64,000 nt of DNA from Symbiodinium natans (taxonomy: Eukaryota > Sar > Dinophyceae > Suessiales > Symbiodiniaceae). The stretch lies in the NCBI GenBank assembly GCA_905221605.1, contig CAJNDS010000879.1:721559-785558 (forward strand), written 5' to 3'. A model generated the notes under the pieces. It was not told where the DNA came from, searched no databases, and was given only the letters and a program-made list of their open reading frames with translations. This document shows positions 21,970 through 32,414 of the stretch, in pieces (within the stretch, counting starts at the first letter, position 1; each line of letters starts with the position of its first letter). The translations under genes and the position numbers were made by a program.

Positions 21970-23450
21970 AGGTTCGGACGGTTCTGCAGACGTCGTAGCG
22001 CTGCTGTACAGCCTGAGGCAACCAGAGCTGCATTTGCGGGTCTTTCGTGGTACTTCAGCATTGAACCTATTGGCGTTTAGCCAGCATGGTTACATCAGGT
22101 CCCACATGGTTCCACCTGACAATCTTGTCCGTAAGCCAGTGGGCTCAGGCAAGAGCACCGCCTTGAGGCAGCTGCACTTTGGGATGGTGCCCTGGTGAAG
22201 AACAGTCAGGAACGGCGTGTTTTGGTGCCAGTTGCAGCCTTGTGGTTCGTGCCCTGCCTGCGGCACTCGCAGTCGCAGTCGCTGCGTGTCTCTATATTAT
22301 TCATACAATTGGTCATGTCAGTCATCTTGTGGTTAGACGCGTCGACGCTGTTTTTTTCATCGAGCTTTTGCTTGTACATGCACACGCTCAAGAATGCTCT
22401 CGTTCCGCGAGTGCCAAGAGACAACGAGAATGGGGGTTTCAAGCAGACTGGACCCGCTCCTTCCCGCCCTCTCCGTCGACGGTTGCACTCTTCCCGGCAA
22501 AGGTGCCCACCTACATACCCCGTTGTGATTTTGATGCCCACCTCCATGGCGATTTCTCCTCAGAAGTTGGATCTGTTGTTGCCCAAGGCTTGGCGGACCT
22601 TGCAGACCACATGGGTGCAGATGCTGCGCGCTTCGTCCAGGCCGCATCAGTGGGGGCTGACTCGCCAGACCCGCTAGGCACAGCTGGATAGAACCTGTGC
22701 ATCTGACAATGAGGCTGGGGAAACGCTTCCCAAGAAGGCCACCGCACCTGAAATGCTGAGCAGCAAGGACCGTCTTGTCGGATGCAGCTGCCATTTGACA
22801 AGGCTACACTTACCTAGCAAGGATTTACCTCCGGGCGGCGATGCCCGAGATTCTGCAGCATGTGCATCAGCATCCGGGGGTCTGGTGCAGGCATTGGCTT
22901 CATGACATTGTTTTGCCGGGTCAAGGTATTTTCCTAGAGAACTTGTGTGCGCGGCAGCAGCCCGTCAAAGGCTCTGCACGACGACGAGTTGGACAGCGCC
23001 TCGACGATCTTTGACTGCATTGGCAAATTCTTGAGCCCTCCATACATCTCCATACGCAATCCGGACCAGTCCGAGTGTGTGTCAAGGTTCAGCCCACCTG
23101 GCCCTTATCGCAGGTGATTGCCTGGAGATGCTTGGTGCCAGATCAGAGTTCCAGCTTCTTTAGGACTTTAGGCTTATCGACTTCATTCTGCTTGGAGCGT
23201 GAGGATGGCAGATGCGCAACCGGATGGACACACGCTCTGCCAAATGCCAAAGCCGCATTTGGGTGAACAACTTGCCTGTCACGGAGAGTTTCGGGGCAAA
23301 ACGTGCAGTCACGACTGTGGGTGGGGTATCCGTTCTTGCGGCTTCCGAAAGGGGAGTGAGTGGGCCATGTGGGGCCAGATCAGAAACATGGGTAGCAAGG
23401 CTCGTAGCAAGCACGTTATTAGTTTTGAGATGCCCTAGGTCCCCAGGCAA
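21970..23450 (+). CDS. Unidentified multi-exon gene (nucleoside-hydrolase-like first fragment, tentative)
   Basis: Several stretches look coding in the + direction, in different frames as expected for exons. After a CCAG acceptor near 21970 the frame reads DGSADVVALLYSLRQPELHL, which resembles the N-terminal Asp-rich strand of inosine-uridine nucleoside hydrolases (DxDDxxALxxAL.pEl), but the key Asp pair is not complete. About 22515-22680 reads YIPRCDFDAHLHGDF and VVAQGLADLADHMGADAARF. About 22835-22920 reads PEILQHVHQHPGVWCRHWLH. About 22955-23075 reads KALHDDELDSASTIFDCIGK. About 23255-23370 reads SRIWVNNLPVTESFGAKRAV. I cannot name the family with confidence and the exon set may belong to more than one gene. 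Confidence 0.35.
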
Positions 23451-23591
23451 CCCTGGAGCAGATAAATCCAGGAGCAGATAATTGACCTACGCAGCCTGGC
23501 TCATGGCGAAACCCTAGCCAACGAGTCGAGGATTGCCCCGAATCATCCCGAATCCATCTTCTGGGCCGCATTGTGCCGTCACTTAAAGCTC

Positions 23592-26487
23592 ATGTTTGCG
23601 CTTTGGGTTTTCTTGGCCTGGCTGCCGGCACAGGGGCAGGAACCCGGGTGTACAGCCACAGGCGAACTGGCACATGCTCCAGCATCGCTTCAGCTTCTTC
23701 AGCAGAACCTGAGGCTTGGACGAGTCCCTTTGAAAGCAGCAGAAGCGGTGAACGCCAACAACTTGACCAACTTCCTGGCCGACTCTGGCCCTTCCTTGGC
23801 TGGCCTGGCTGGCTTCAGAGGTCTGCGCCAGATCTTAGATGGGTGCTCTGGATGGGATTGCTTGAAACACTATGTTGACCAGCCAGATGCAGATTACAGC
23901 TGGAGTGATAGCGGTGTCAAGCTGCATGGTTCGGTGGGTGACATGCCTTGGACTGCAGCGTTGCTACAAATGACGAGCCAGAAGTGGCTGCCAGATGAAG
24001 TAACACCGAGTGTTTGGAATCATTCACTTGTCGTCATTTCGCCTCATAACGTCTCGCGCACCGGCTGGTGCCTCCTGTATGTCGCCCTGGGTTACTATGG
24101 ATCTTCTGGCGCGACAGGGGCTGTTGATGCCGTAGACCCAGATGTTCAAGCTGCGGCAGGAATCGCGGTGGCAGCTGGGATTCCTGCTGCCGTGCTCTTC
24201 AATGTGCCCGCAGAGCTTTTGACCTTCAAGAGCTCATCATCCAAAGCCCCAATGGTAGAGGACAATTTGATTTTGGCAGTGAGTAGTGATGAGTAGTGAT
24301 TCTGGAGTGATAACAATAGTGACAAAATAGAGGATTTTGGGGAAGGTGGCCCAAGAAGTACTGACATTGAAGGACGGGACGCTCTCCTACACATGGACCC
24401 TTTTCGGTTCGCAGCCCTTTGGGCCGCCCTGGCGTCCGGACCCGAGACTGCTGCTGGAGTTGCCCATGACAAAGGCGCACCTCTTGGGGAAGAAGCTGGC
24501 TGAATTAAGAACGATATGGAGCAAGGGTTCTAGCGTGTGCGCCCGAACCTTCGGTCACTTGGCCAGGGTCTTGCACGATGACACAACGATCACCAGAACG
24601 AAACCTTTTCGTTCACGAACAGGTGCTTCCCTTCAGCTAGCTTGAACCCATTCATCAAGCCTTCATCCACGAGCCGGCGCTGTCCGGCCGGCATTTTCCT
24701 CCCTTTTGAATAGTTCTGTGTGCATGAATTAACACCGATCAAGTGGTTGGTAACGGCAACAGGGTTATTTTTCCAGCCTCATGTGGTCGCAGTTCCCGAA
24801 GGCGGTGGTGCGCGCCCTGGACACGATAGGTGCCAGGGTTGGGACACGTTGAGACATCATGGGATCAATGCACCGTTTGCCGGATGCAGTGTTGATTTTA
24901 ACTCGCCTAAGCGCTGTCGCTCGGCTTAGCGTGCAGCATGCGAAGCAGCTTGAAGGTGACTTCGCGGGCGTGACATCCCTTCCAGGCCTCTCGAGCAAGA
25001 TGAAGTTCGCCCTGCTGGGGACAAGCACCTCTGAGGCCAACAGAAGCGGTTCACGAACATGTACCCTAAATGTGTTCTTTTGTTTGTTTTTTCTATCTCC
25101 TCGTGCGACGCAAAGTATCAGCAGTATGAGTAAGTCACTGAGGCAAGCGAGGGCATCTGTGCTGGCATGCTGCATCGGTAGATTCGCGAGATGCTTGGTT
25201 GCATACCCCTCGGGCCCTTGGCAGCTCAGGAACGCGCAGTTCCGGTTAAAGTTGGCTCTGCTGTGTTTGGTATTGCTTCCGAGGTGCAAGCAATCATCCC
25301 GATTGCCAAAGCTTTGAACATGCAAGACTTCTTAGAGCTCACACAGCAAGAGTTGGGTGGATTGCCTCAAGCCCTCTCTCAGTATTCCAAGACAGGGATG
25401 CCCCCTGGCCGTTCCCAGCATGTTTTGGGGGTAACCCCATAGTCATGCATGGGCTGGTTAAGGATGTTCCGTGCTCCTGCCCGGTGAACAGTCAAATTCA
25501 GAGAGTTGGTTCTAAAGACGCCTACAGTCTCCATGTCGCTTTCGGGGCGGCGCTCGAAGTCTCAGGTTGGAAAACATTGCGGACTCTCCCCAGGGGAGGT
25601 GGTTCCTGAACATTACGGACGCATATGCTTACCGGGAAAGGTTTGCGGGACTACCGAAGCTGGTGATCAATGCCGCGAACGATGATTTCTTCGTTCCTGA
25701 CCACACCCGTGTTTGGTGGCCAAAGCTGCCAGATCCCAAATGGCCCCTTGGCATGAATCTGGAGGCCCAAGCTGGTTGTTGCTGCACTGTTGTTGCTCGC
25801 ATCTGCAACTGCTTTGTTCTGCGAAACCAGGCACATGATGGTACCAAACAGCGGGCACATTGCCGGTGGGCAGCAGATCCGGGCACTGGTTGAGCCCATT
25901 GGCGCTTTTCTGTCCGGTGTCATGCACGGCAAGGACCCTCGCTGCACGCCATTCCGAATGAAGACTGCACCGTGTGTATGTGTGTGTGTGTGCGTGCGTG
26001 CGCGATGTAGCGTGCTGGCCCATCAGCATGACCACCATGTTCACCGCAGGACGCCCATCCAGCCGCACTCCCGCAGCTGTCCTGGCGCATTCATCGAACG
26101 GGTGCCCTCACAGCAAAGCTTGACAAATCAAGCCCCGCGCCATCAGAAGTGATCTTTTGGCAAGCCACGACGTGCGACTCGCAAAGGCGAGACTTCAGAC
26201 GAACCAATGCTGATCGCGGGGAAGCTTGCCAAAAATGTGGGTACCTAGGTTACCCTGGATGCGTGAACCAGGCTGTTGCATGGAGCAGCTCCACGGTGCA
26301 GGAGACAAAGCATCGTAGCTTCAGGTGGCACGCGAGTGTTCGTCCTCCAGCGGACGGCCGATGGACAGCCTTTTTCTTGACTTTCCATTGGCCCAGTGGT
26401 TTGAGGCTTTCGACGGAGGTGTCTGTTGTACCTGTGACAGTTCCTTTTCCGAACTGTCCGCAGCAATGCGAATTGCGTTCCGTTTGA
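23592..26487 (+). CDS. PhoPQ-activated pathogenicity-related (PqaA-like) alpha/beta-hydrolase family protein, spliced
   Basis: Family known from bacteria and scattered protists, fold of an alpha/beta-hydrolase, substrate unknown. ATG at 23592 opens a hydrophobic signal-peptide-like start (MFALWVFLAWLPAQG). Exon 1 carries the family hallmarks HYVDQPDADYSW and MTSQKWL..VWNHSLVVI. A GA-donor intron (24261-24372) joins it to exon 2 (24373-24474, LSYTWTLF and LELPMTK); a GC-donor intron then joins exon 3 at 24802 (AVVRALDTI), restoring LPMTKAVVRALD in frame. Later pieces: MKFALLGTS near 24999-25025 (expected nucleophile G-x-S), IIPIAKALNMQDFLEL near 25290, ITDAYAYRERF..VINAANDDFF near 25610-25690 (expected Asp), MMVPNSGHI near 25835 (expected His), then WQATTCDSQRRDFR at 26158-26199 and GRWTAFFLTFHW..STEVSVVPVTVPF to the stop at 26485-26487. 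The complete domain order argues for a functional gene. The middle exons are the least certain. Confidence 0.8.
25974..26002 (+). repeat. TG/CG microsatellite
   Basis: TGTG run turning into GCGTGCGTGCGCG within an intron of the PqaA-like gene. Confidence 0.75.
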
Positions 26488-26860
26488 CTCGCTTCCAGTG
26501 TCGTGCAGCGAAAAGCGCGATGCGTTGAGACGTGCAAGGGCGTGCGGCAAGCCGTTTGGAGTTTTGCGGACTCGCAAGTGCACGCCTACAAAAAGCACAG
26601 CCAGCCTACAAAATGCGCAGCCATTTGCTCCAAATGGCGACCCTTAAGTACAGACCCAGCAGGACCAATGATGTTTCCGATGGCCTGTCTACAGCAACTT
26701 GATGGCACAGCGCGAAGATGTCGGCCAGCGGAAGGTCCTGCATGACCAACGGCAGACTTAGAAATCGGAAGGGCTGGTTTGCTCCATGTTGTGTGCAAAG
26801 GATGGGAGATTTGAGAGCGCCTTCAAGGGGCGTTTGTGACTGTGAGTCTGGTTTTAACTA
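26488..26860. other. Short intergenic stretch
   Basis: About 370 bases between the stop of the PqaA-like gene and the first transporter exon. No motif seen; any 5' UTR of the next gene would be here. Confidence 0.5.
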
Positions 26861-26862
26861 AG

Positions 26863-29800
26863 TACGATGTGCCAAGCGAACGGCGACGGGTCCTCGCCGC
26901 GGCGACCCTCGCTGGCTTGGTTGATGAGCCGCTGAACGAAACGTTTGGATGGAGTTTAGACTGCTTGGATCTGTTCACACTACTGGTAGGAATATTAAGG
27001 CATGATACCCTTTGAGACCTCAGGTCGTTTGCCAACATGGTGCAAATTGGTGCAAGAGGGTGCAAGCAAGTCGAGCTGAGGATAGACATTGCCTTGCTCG
27101 CCTCGTCCTTCATGCAGCACCATGGCTAAAGTGGATGTGCGGCAGCATAACAAGCTGACATGCCATTCAAAAACTGCCCAGGCCCAGCCCGTGAGCACTC
27201 AGGCAAGTAGAAGCGTGCCCAACGCGTCAGTGCCACGATAAAGAAAGTAGGCTCTCACACGGCCCAGTCAAGCTTGAGCTGTTGACAGTCACATAAGCTC
27301 CGCAATGCAAGCACCTACGCTTTAGGCTGGAGAAGGAGTTCGGATTCGCGCCAGATGTACTTGGCAAGCTTTTGATGGCCAGAGGCCTTGCAAACAGTCT
27401 ATCAGGCCGGCTTGCTTCACATTTGTTGCCTGGAGAACACAAGAACCTTAAACACATGACCTTCAGATGCGGAAGATCACGGAAGCACAACAGGCATTCT
27501 TTGGGGCTCCTTCGCTGATCATGTAGACAGGAGCGGTGAATGTCCCACCATGAGCTTGTGTGTCTCCAAAAGGACTCGACTCAACCCCTCATATGTGCAG
27601 GAAAAGAACGATTGTCTTTTCGATGCTTCTCGTGGGCATCTTCACAATGTTGCTTGGCAATGCTTGGCACAGGTTGGGAGATCTTGAAAGGCAAGGTCTC
27701 CATCATTGCACCCCTATAGGACCTCAGTGTGAGGTTGACACCGCAGCTCACCACTCTTCGAGGCACCTGTTCTTGTTGCCAATTTCGAGCGAAACGTTTC
27801 CTTGTTTAAAACTGGACTTGATGCAACTTTCCAGGATTCTTTGCGACACAGATGTCTATCGCCTTTTTTGCCGCGGCGGCAGTACCGGTCACTCAGAGCT
27901 TAGTCAGTGAGAAAGTGGAGGCAGCGTCGGCTGGGGGGGACGACGAGCTTCTGTGCCGTATGATGTTGGCCTGCAACTTGCTCTCCTTGTTCTACTGCCA
28001 CTCCATGGAAGCTGCCCGCGTGAGGCAAGCGACAGGGGCATGGCATTTGCGTCCTTGGCTATGTGCACAGGCAAGCGGCATGAGGGCATTGAGCAAAGTG
28101 TTAGCCACAGCTTGCTGAGAGGACATCTGCAAAGCATGCATGCATATTGAACACATTGTATATGTTCGGGTATGAGCTGTTTGCTGCTTTGGCTGTAGGC
28201 ATCTCCAGCTCGGCAGCAGCAATCCTGGCTGGCGTCCTCTCCTGGCGAGAAGCATATACTATCATGGGCGCCGCCACAATCTCGTCAGGGCCCAAGTCGG
28301 GACACCTGTGGGATGAGACGCAACCACGAGAGGGTCCAGGATTCCATGACTATACACACATGACTACGCCAAAGAAGCATGGCGCCCAAGGTGCTAAATA
28401 TGGTAGAGTGCAGATCAAAAGTCTGCGCGTTCTCGAAATTATGTGGGGATCCGTCCATGAGTGCTCCATCGCGGTCCTTGTGAACAATCGTCTCGACCAC
28501 AGCACTCATCAAGTGCACCGTGGGCGTGGGCCAAAACAAATCACAGGGCTTGTACAGACCCGGAGGGGGGTTGCGGCAAGTCCGTCTGCCACAAGGCATT
28601 TTGTTGCACTACATTCCGCTATCCTCGTCCGCGACAAAAGGCATGAAACAAGACACCGCGGCAATGAGTATGTATCAGAGGGGAGGTGGGAGGGGGGGGT
28701 TCCTGAATCGGTCTTAGCTCGACTTGGAGCTTCGAGATAGGCATGCCAGCAGCCTTGGCCTGAACCTCTAAACCGTAAACCTCACACCGTGTCCTAGGTG
28801 TACGATGCTGAGTCTGCACCGATCGCAGCAAGCATGCCGCCATGAAAAAGCACGACCACTCGGTTCCCCAGCGCATCGTTGTGCACACTGTTGTGTATTC
28901 ATTTTGCTGGGTGTCCTTAAGACGTTTGTTGTTTTGGCTTTGAGTGAAGTTGGCTCAGGCAAAAAGTTTCTCCGTTGTTTGTTACTTCAAAAGTTCGAGT
29001 TCGCCGCCTGTCACCCGCTGGCTGGGCGAACCCTCAACCCAAGAGACTGCGCGTGCGTGTACGAGTGTACATTGCAAAACTATTGCAATGTATTGTCGGT
29101 GGTCAAGGGCGTTCCGAACCCCCCACAAAGCAGAATTCGCAGCCACTGTCGTCTGTCGTTGGGACCGTAGGAATGTCGGTTTCTCTCCTGCCCGTCCTCT
29201 TTTTTTGGTGCCTTTTGAAAAAGGGTGGCCTTTTTACTCTGTGCTCACTGAAGATCCCAGACAATCAGTGCTCTGTGCTTCTACCGCGCTACGTCACTAT
29301 GCACTTGGTGGGTGGGATGCCAAGTTTTAAGCTGCCTCGCGGAGCCTTCGCGCAAGAGCCAGATGTCCAGCTTCAGTGCCTAGGCTGGCGCTGTGTCTGC
29401 TCGTCGTCTTTCCCGCAGAACGACGTCCTCCCTCTGAACGGACCCTGGAAGGCGGTCTTGCTTGCATTTGCTTGCAAAGCATCCAGAATATTGCCCAGCT
29501 GCACGCAGAAGGCGTCGTTGACTGCGAATGTTTGCGTGTGGTGACAACAAGGCACATTTGCTACTGAGATGGAGCAGCTGCGGACCATATTCCGCATCCC
29601 AACCTTCAGGGCGCTGCTGCTTCTTGTCGCAACTTCGGACTTCTGGAGGATGTGGCACCACGACGTTGTGCTTTGTAAAGAGGGGCTTAGTCGCCGCTTC
29701 GAAAGAACCGATGCGACATCCGGATCAGTTTTCCGAGTTCGAGCTCAGGCTGGGAGGCGTGGTTGGTGACGTGGGCCGCATGTAACCGCCATCGAGCAAG

Positions 29801-30700
29801 TGGCAAGAGCAAAAGGAACAACGCATAAAAGCTGAGGCTGTATCCCTTGGAACGCTTTGAGCTTTATGACTCTTGACGTGATTTCTTATAGTCGTTCATG
29901 TCCTCCGGGCTCTTCAAGCTCGGTCCAATTCTCCTGCCAGGATGATGTTCCTGCAAGATGTGGGCTTTGACTCCTCACATGCGGCGTTGCTATTGGCAGC
30001 ACGCTGGCTGCAGAAGACTGTCGTGCACAAGCCCGCCGTGAAAAATTGTCCGAGGTGATGTCGATTGGCCGAATTCTCGGTTGCCTTGTAGGAGGCCACA
30101 CTTTTGGATTTCTCATCGCCTCCTGGCTCCATCACGAATGGGTTGCATTGGTGAATGGCGAGAGGCTTTTTGGGAGACTATCTCTCCCGCTTATCGCCGA
30201 TGCACGGTCGCGCCTTCGTTGCCCAACTGTCGATCCTCTTGGGCATGGCCCCTTTGCGACGAGGCGGCACAGTTAGCAAAGCTAGCAAGGCTGGCAATGC
30301 CATTTTGTGCACGCTGTGCATGTACGGCGATGTGCGGTCAAGGTATTGGGCTCTCCGCTGCTACCCCCACAGCAGAAGCGGCTTGGCACAAGAGCATTCC
30401 CGGCAAAAGATGACTGTCTCAGTCTGAGCTGTACAGGTACCTGAAGAAGTCTACTTGAGCACAGATAGCGGGTAAAACGTGAAAAGAGCGGGCGCTGAGG
30501 TTCCCCATCCATCCTTGCCGCTGCGCTGTTCTCGTTTTCTCTGCTGGTTAGAGACCCGGCAGGGTGTCGAACCTCAAGGGCCCAAGGACATTTGAAGGCT
30601 TGCCATTGACCCTCAGGCAACCTGGTGCAATCCTGGAGTGGACCGTCCACTCTGGTCGGAGCGTTCTGGCAGCATTCGTTGATAGATGCTCACCGATCTC
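26863..30700 (+). CDS. Major facilitator superfamily transporter, spliced
   Basis: A 12-helix membrane transporter of unknown substrate. Exons recognised by MFS motifs in order: about 26863-26990 (PSERRRVLAAATLAGLVDEP); 27326-27435 (LEKEFGFAPDVLGKLLMARG, the loop before the second helix); 27601-27668 (RTIVFSMLLVGIFTMLLGNA, a helix); 27850-27935 (IAFFAAAAVPVTQSLVSEKV); 28031-28066 (DRGMAFASLAMCTG, the RG loop); 28160-28290 (FGYELFAALAVGISSSAAAI then SWREAYTIMGAA); 29567-29640 (LRTIFRIPTFRALLLLVATS, start of the second half); 29940-30005 (MMFLQDVGFDSSHAALLLA); 30060-30100 (GRILGCLVGGH); 30155-30260 (GFLGDYLSRLSPMHGRAFVA). The 28290-29567 gap is a long intron or hides weak exons. Near 30625-30690, DRPLWSE and RSVLAAFVD are in different frames, so this part is either spliced or damaged. 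No C-terminal end is assigned. Confidence 0.7.
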
Positions 30701-32414
30701 ACCGGGAAGAGACTGCCTTCATCGGAATGTAGCTGGTTCGACTTGCTTGAGGTTAGTGGCCCCTAGCTGCCGCGGCAAGATCATTGCTTGGTGGACTGAG
30801 CGCATCCTGGGCTGGGTGTTGGCTGTGTCAAGCTCACATTGCAGGGTCTTGTTGGAAGCTTAGGGCCTATAGGGATCTCGAGTCAAACATTAAAAATGAT
30901 TTCACGTGAACCCATGCTAACGAAAACTTCAATAATGAAGGATCAGGAAATTGCTTCGTACCTTCCCCGGGCCACTTAAGCACAGCCGAGCCACAGTAGC
31001 TTCAAAAGCCGAGTTTGTTTGTCTCTGCCCAAAACAAACGCCACCCGCGTGCTACCCCAACGCCAAGTCAGGCCAAGCCAAAGCCACACTATATCACAAT
31101 ATGACGAAGCCATTCACAGGCCAAAAAGGTTTGGAGCCTTTGAGAAGGCAGAATGCTGGCTAGCAAGACCTTTTTCTTGGCCATTCGGCAGTACAATATC
31201 TTCTGATCCTTGCTGTAGCAAAGGCTTTGTTAAGTTCCCCACTCACGCCCGCGAATAAGCTTGCGCAACGTGACTGGCATCCAGGACGGCTATTGCGCAG
31301 TCTTTCGGGTCAGTCTTTGCAGGTGCGCCACTCCCGCCACGTTTAATTATACCCGAAGAGCAGACTGAAACACCATAGAAGCAAGGCCCCTTGGTTGGCT
31401 ACATCTGCGTGGCTGTGCTCGGTTACCGGCCTGGTGCTGTCCTGTCGCCCGCAATAGTATGGCATTAGGTGACTGTTCATGGAAGGCTCGGGACACAAAG
31501 GATGTGACCTGCTGCGCCAACTGAGGAAGACAGTCGAAGAGGAAATGCCGAGTCGCTGGGGACAGCGATGGCCGCATGCACAATGATTCCTTGGATAGGT
31601 TGCTTCTGTTGCCTGGCCGGCAGTTTCGGTGGTGTAGCTGAGCTTCGTGCATGCCCAAGCAAGCACATGTTTTTTTGCCAACCTGTCAGAATGAAACACT
31701 TTGCAGATCGTGGCAGGTTGCTACTCTGCAATTCACGTCACCTATCCAACGGACCGACGCGCCGAGGGGTTGATCTGCTCGAGTGCCAAATGAGCTTCGG
31801 GCAAAAGTAAGGTGTAGGATGCTGTGGGTGCGGCATAGCGCGGCATGCTGCGCCAATTCGTGGACGACCCTTCGCTCGAGAAGGGACCATCACGCCATCA
31901 GCGCGATGATCAAGTGCATTAGAGTAGCCCGAAGAGAATAAAACTGGTTGGCCACACGGCTGCTGTGCGACGGCAAGCTCGAAGGACGATCGATCCGGAT
32001 TGAGCAGCGCAAATCTTTGCTGTATTGCAGAACGCTAAGACCGGGAGTGAGCATTGTCCCAATCGTAGCTCTACCGGTAGTACGCAAAAAGAAGAGCGTT
32101 ACAGACTTCGTGAGTTTATGTGGGACGTTTGTTGAGCAAATGATATGCTTCTCATTTCCGGTTGTCACTCCGTGTCTTGGCAGCGATGCTTCCTTGCCAG
32201 GTGACTTCGCCATCGGGTGTCGCCAGGAGAAGGCCCAGCAGAGGGGCTTCCGAGCCACATTGAAGCATTGCCATTTGCAAAAGCTGATCGATGTGCTCAA
32301 AAACATCCAGGTCGAATGCAGAGCCCCATCCGCAGTGATTTTGAGCTCAAGCACAGCCCCGCATAGTCTTTGCCTTCACGTGTTGTCTCGGTGAAAACCG
32401 CCTAGCGCAAGTCA
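30700..32414. other. Spacer upstream of the cytochrome b5 fusion gene
   Basis: Two overlapping open frames of about 150 codons lie on opposite strands at 31890-32394, but neither has a recognisable motif or coding-like composition. The rest is unassigned; transporter 3' exons and the 5' UTR of the next gene may be inside. Confidence 0.4.

Noticed and set aside
22133-22165. GSGKST Walker A-like motif
   Set aside because: Isolated, with no Walker B or other ATPase signatures in the flanks; a six-residue match can arise by chance.
31890-32354. 154-codon frame on the - strand opposite a 148-codon + frame
   Set aside because: Neither has a recognisable domain; the mutual overlap suggests chance openness upstream of the b5 fusion gene.
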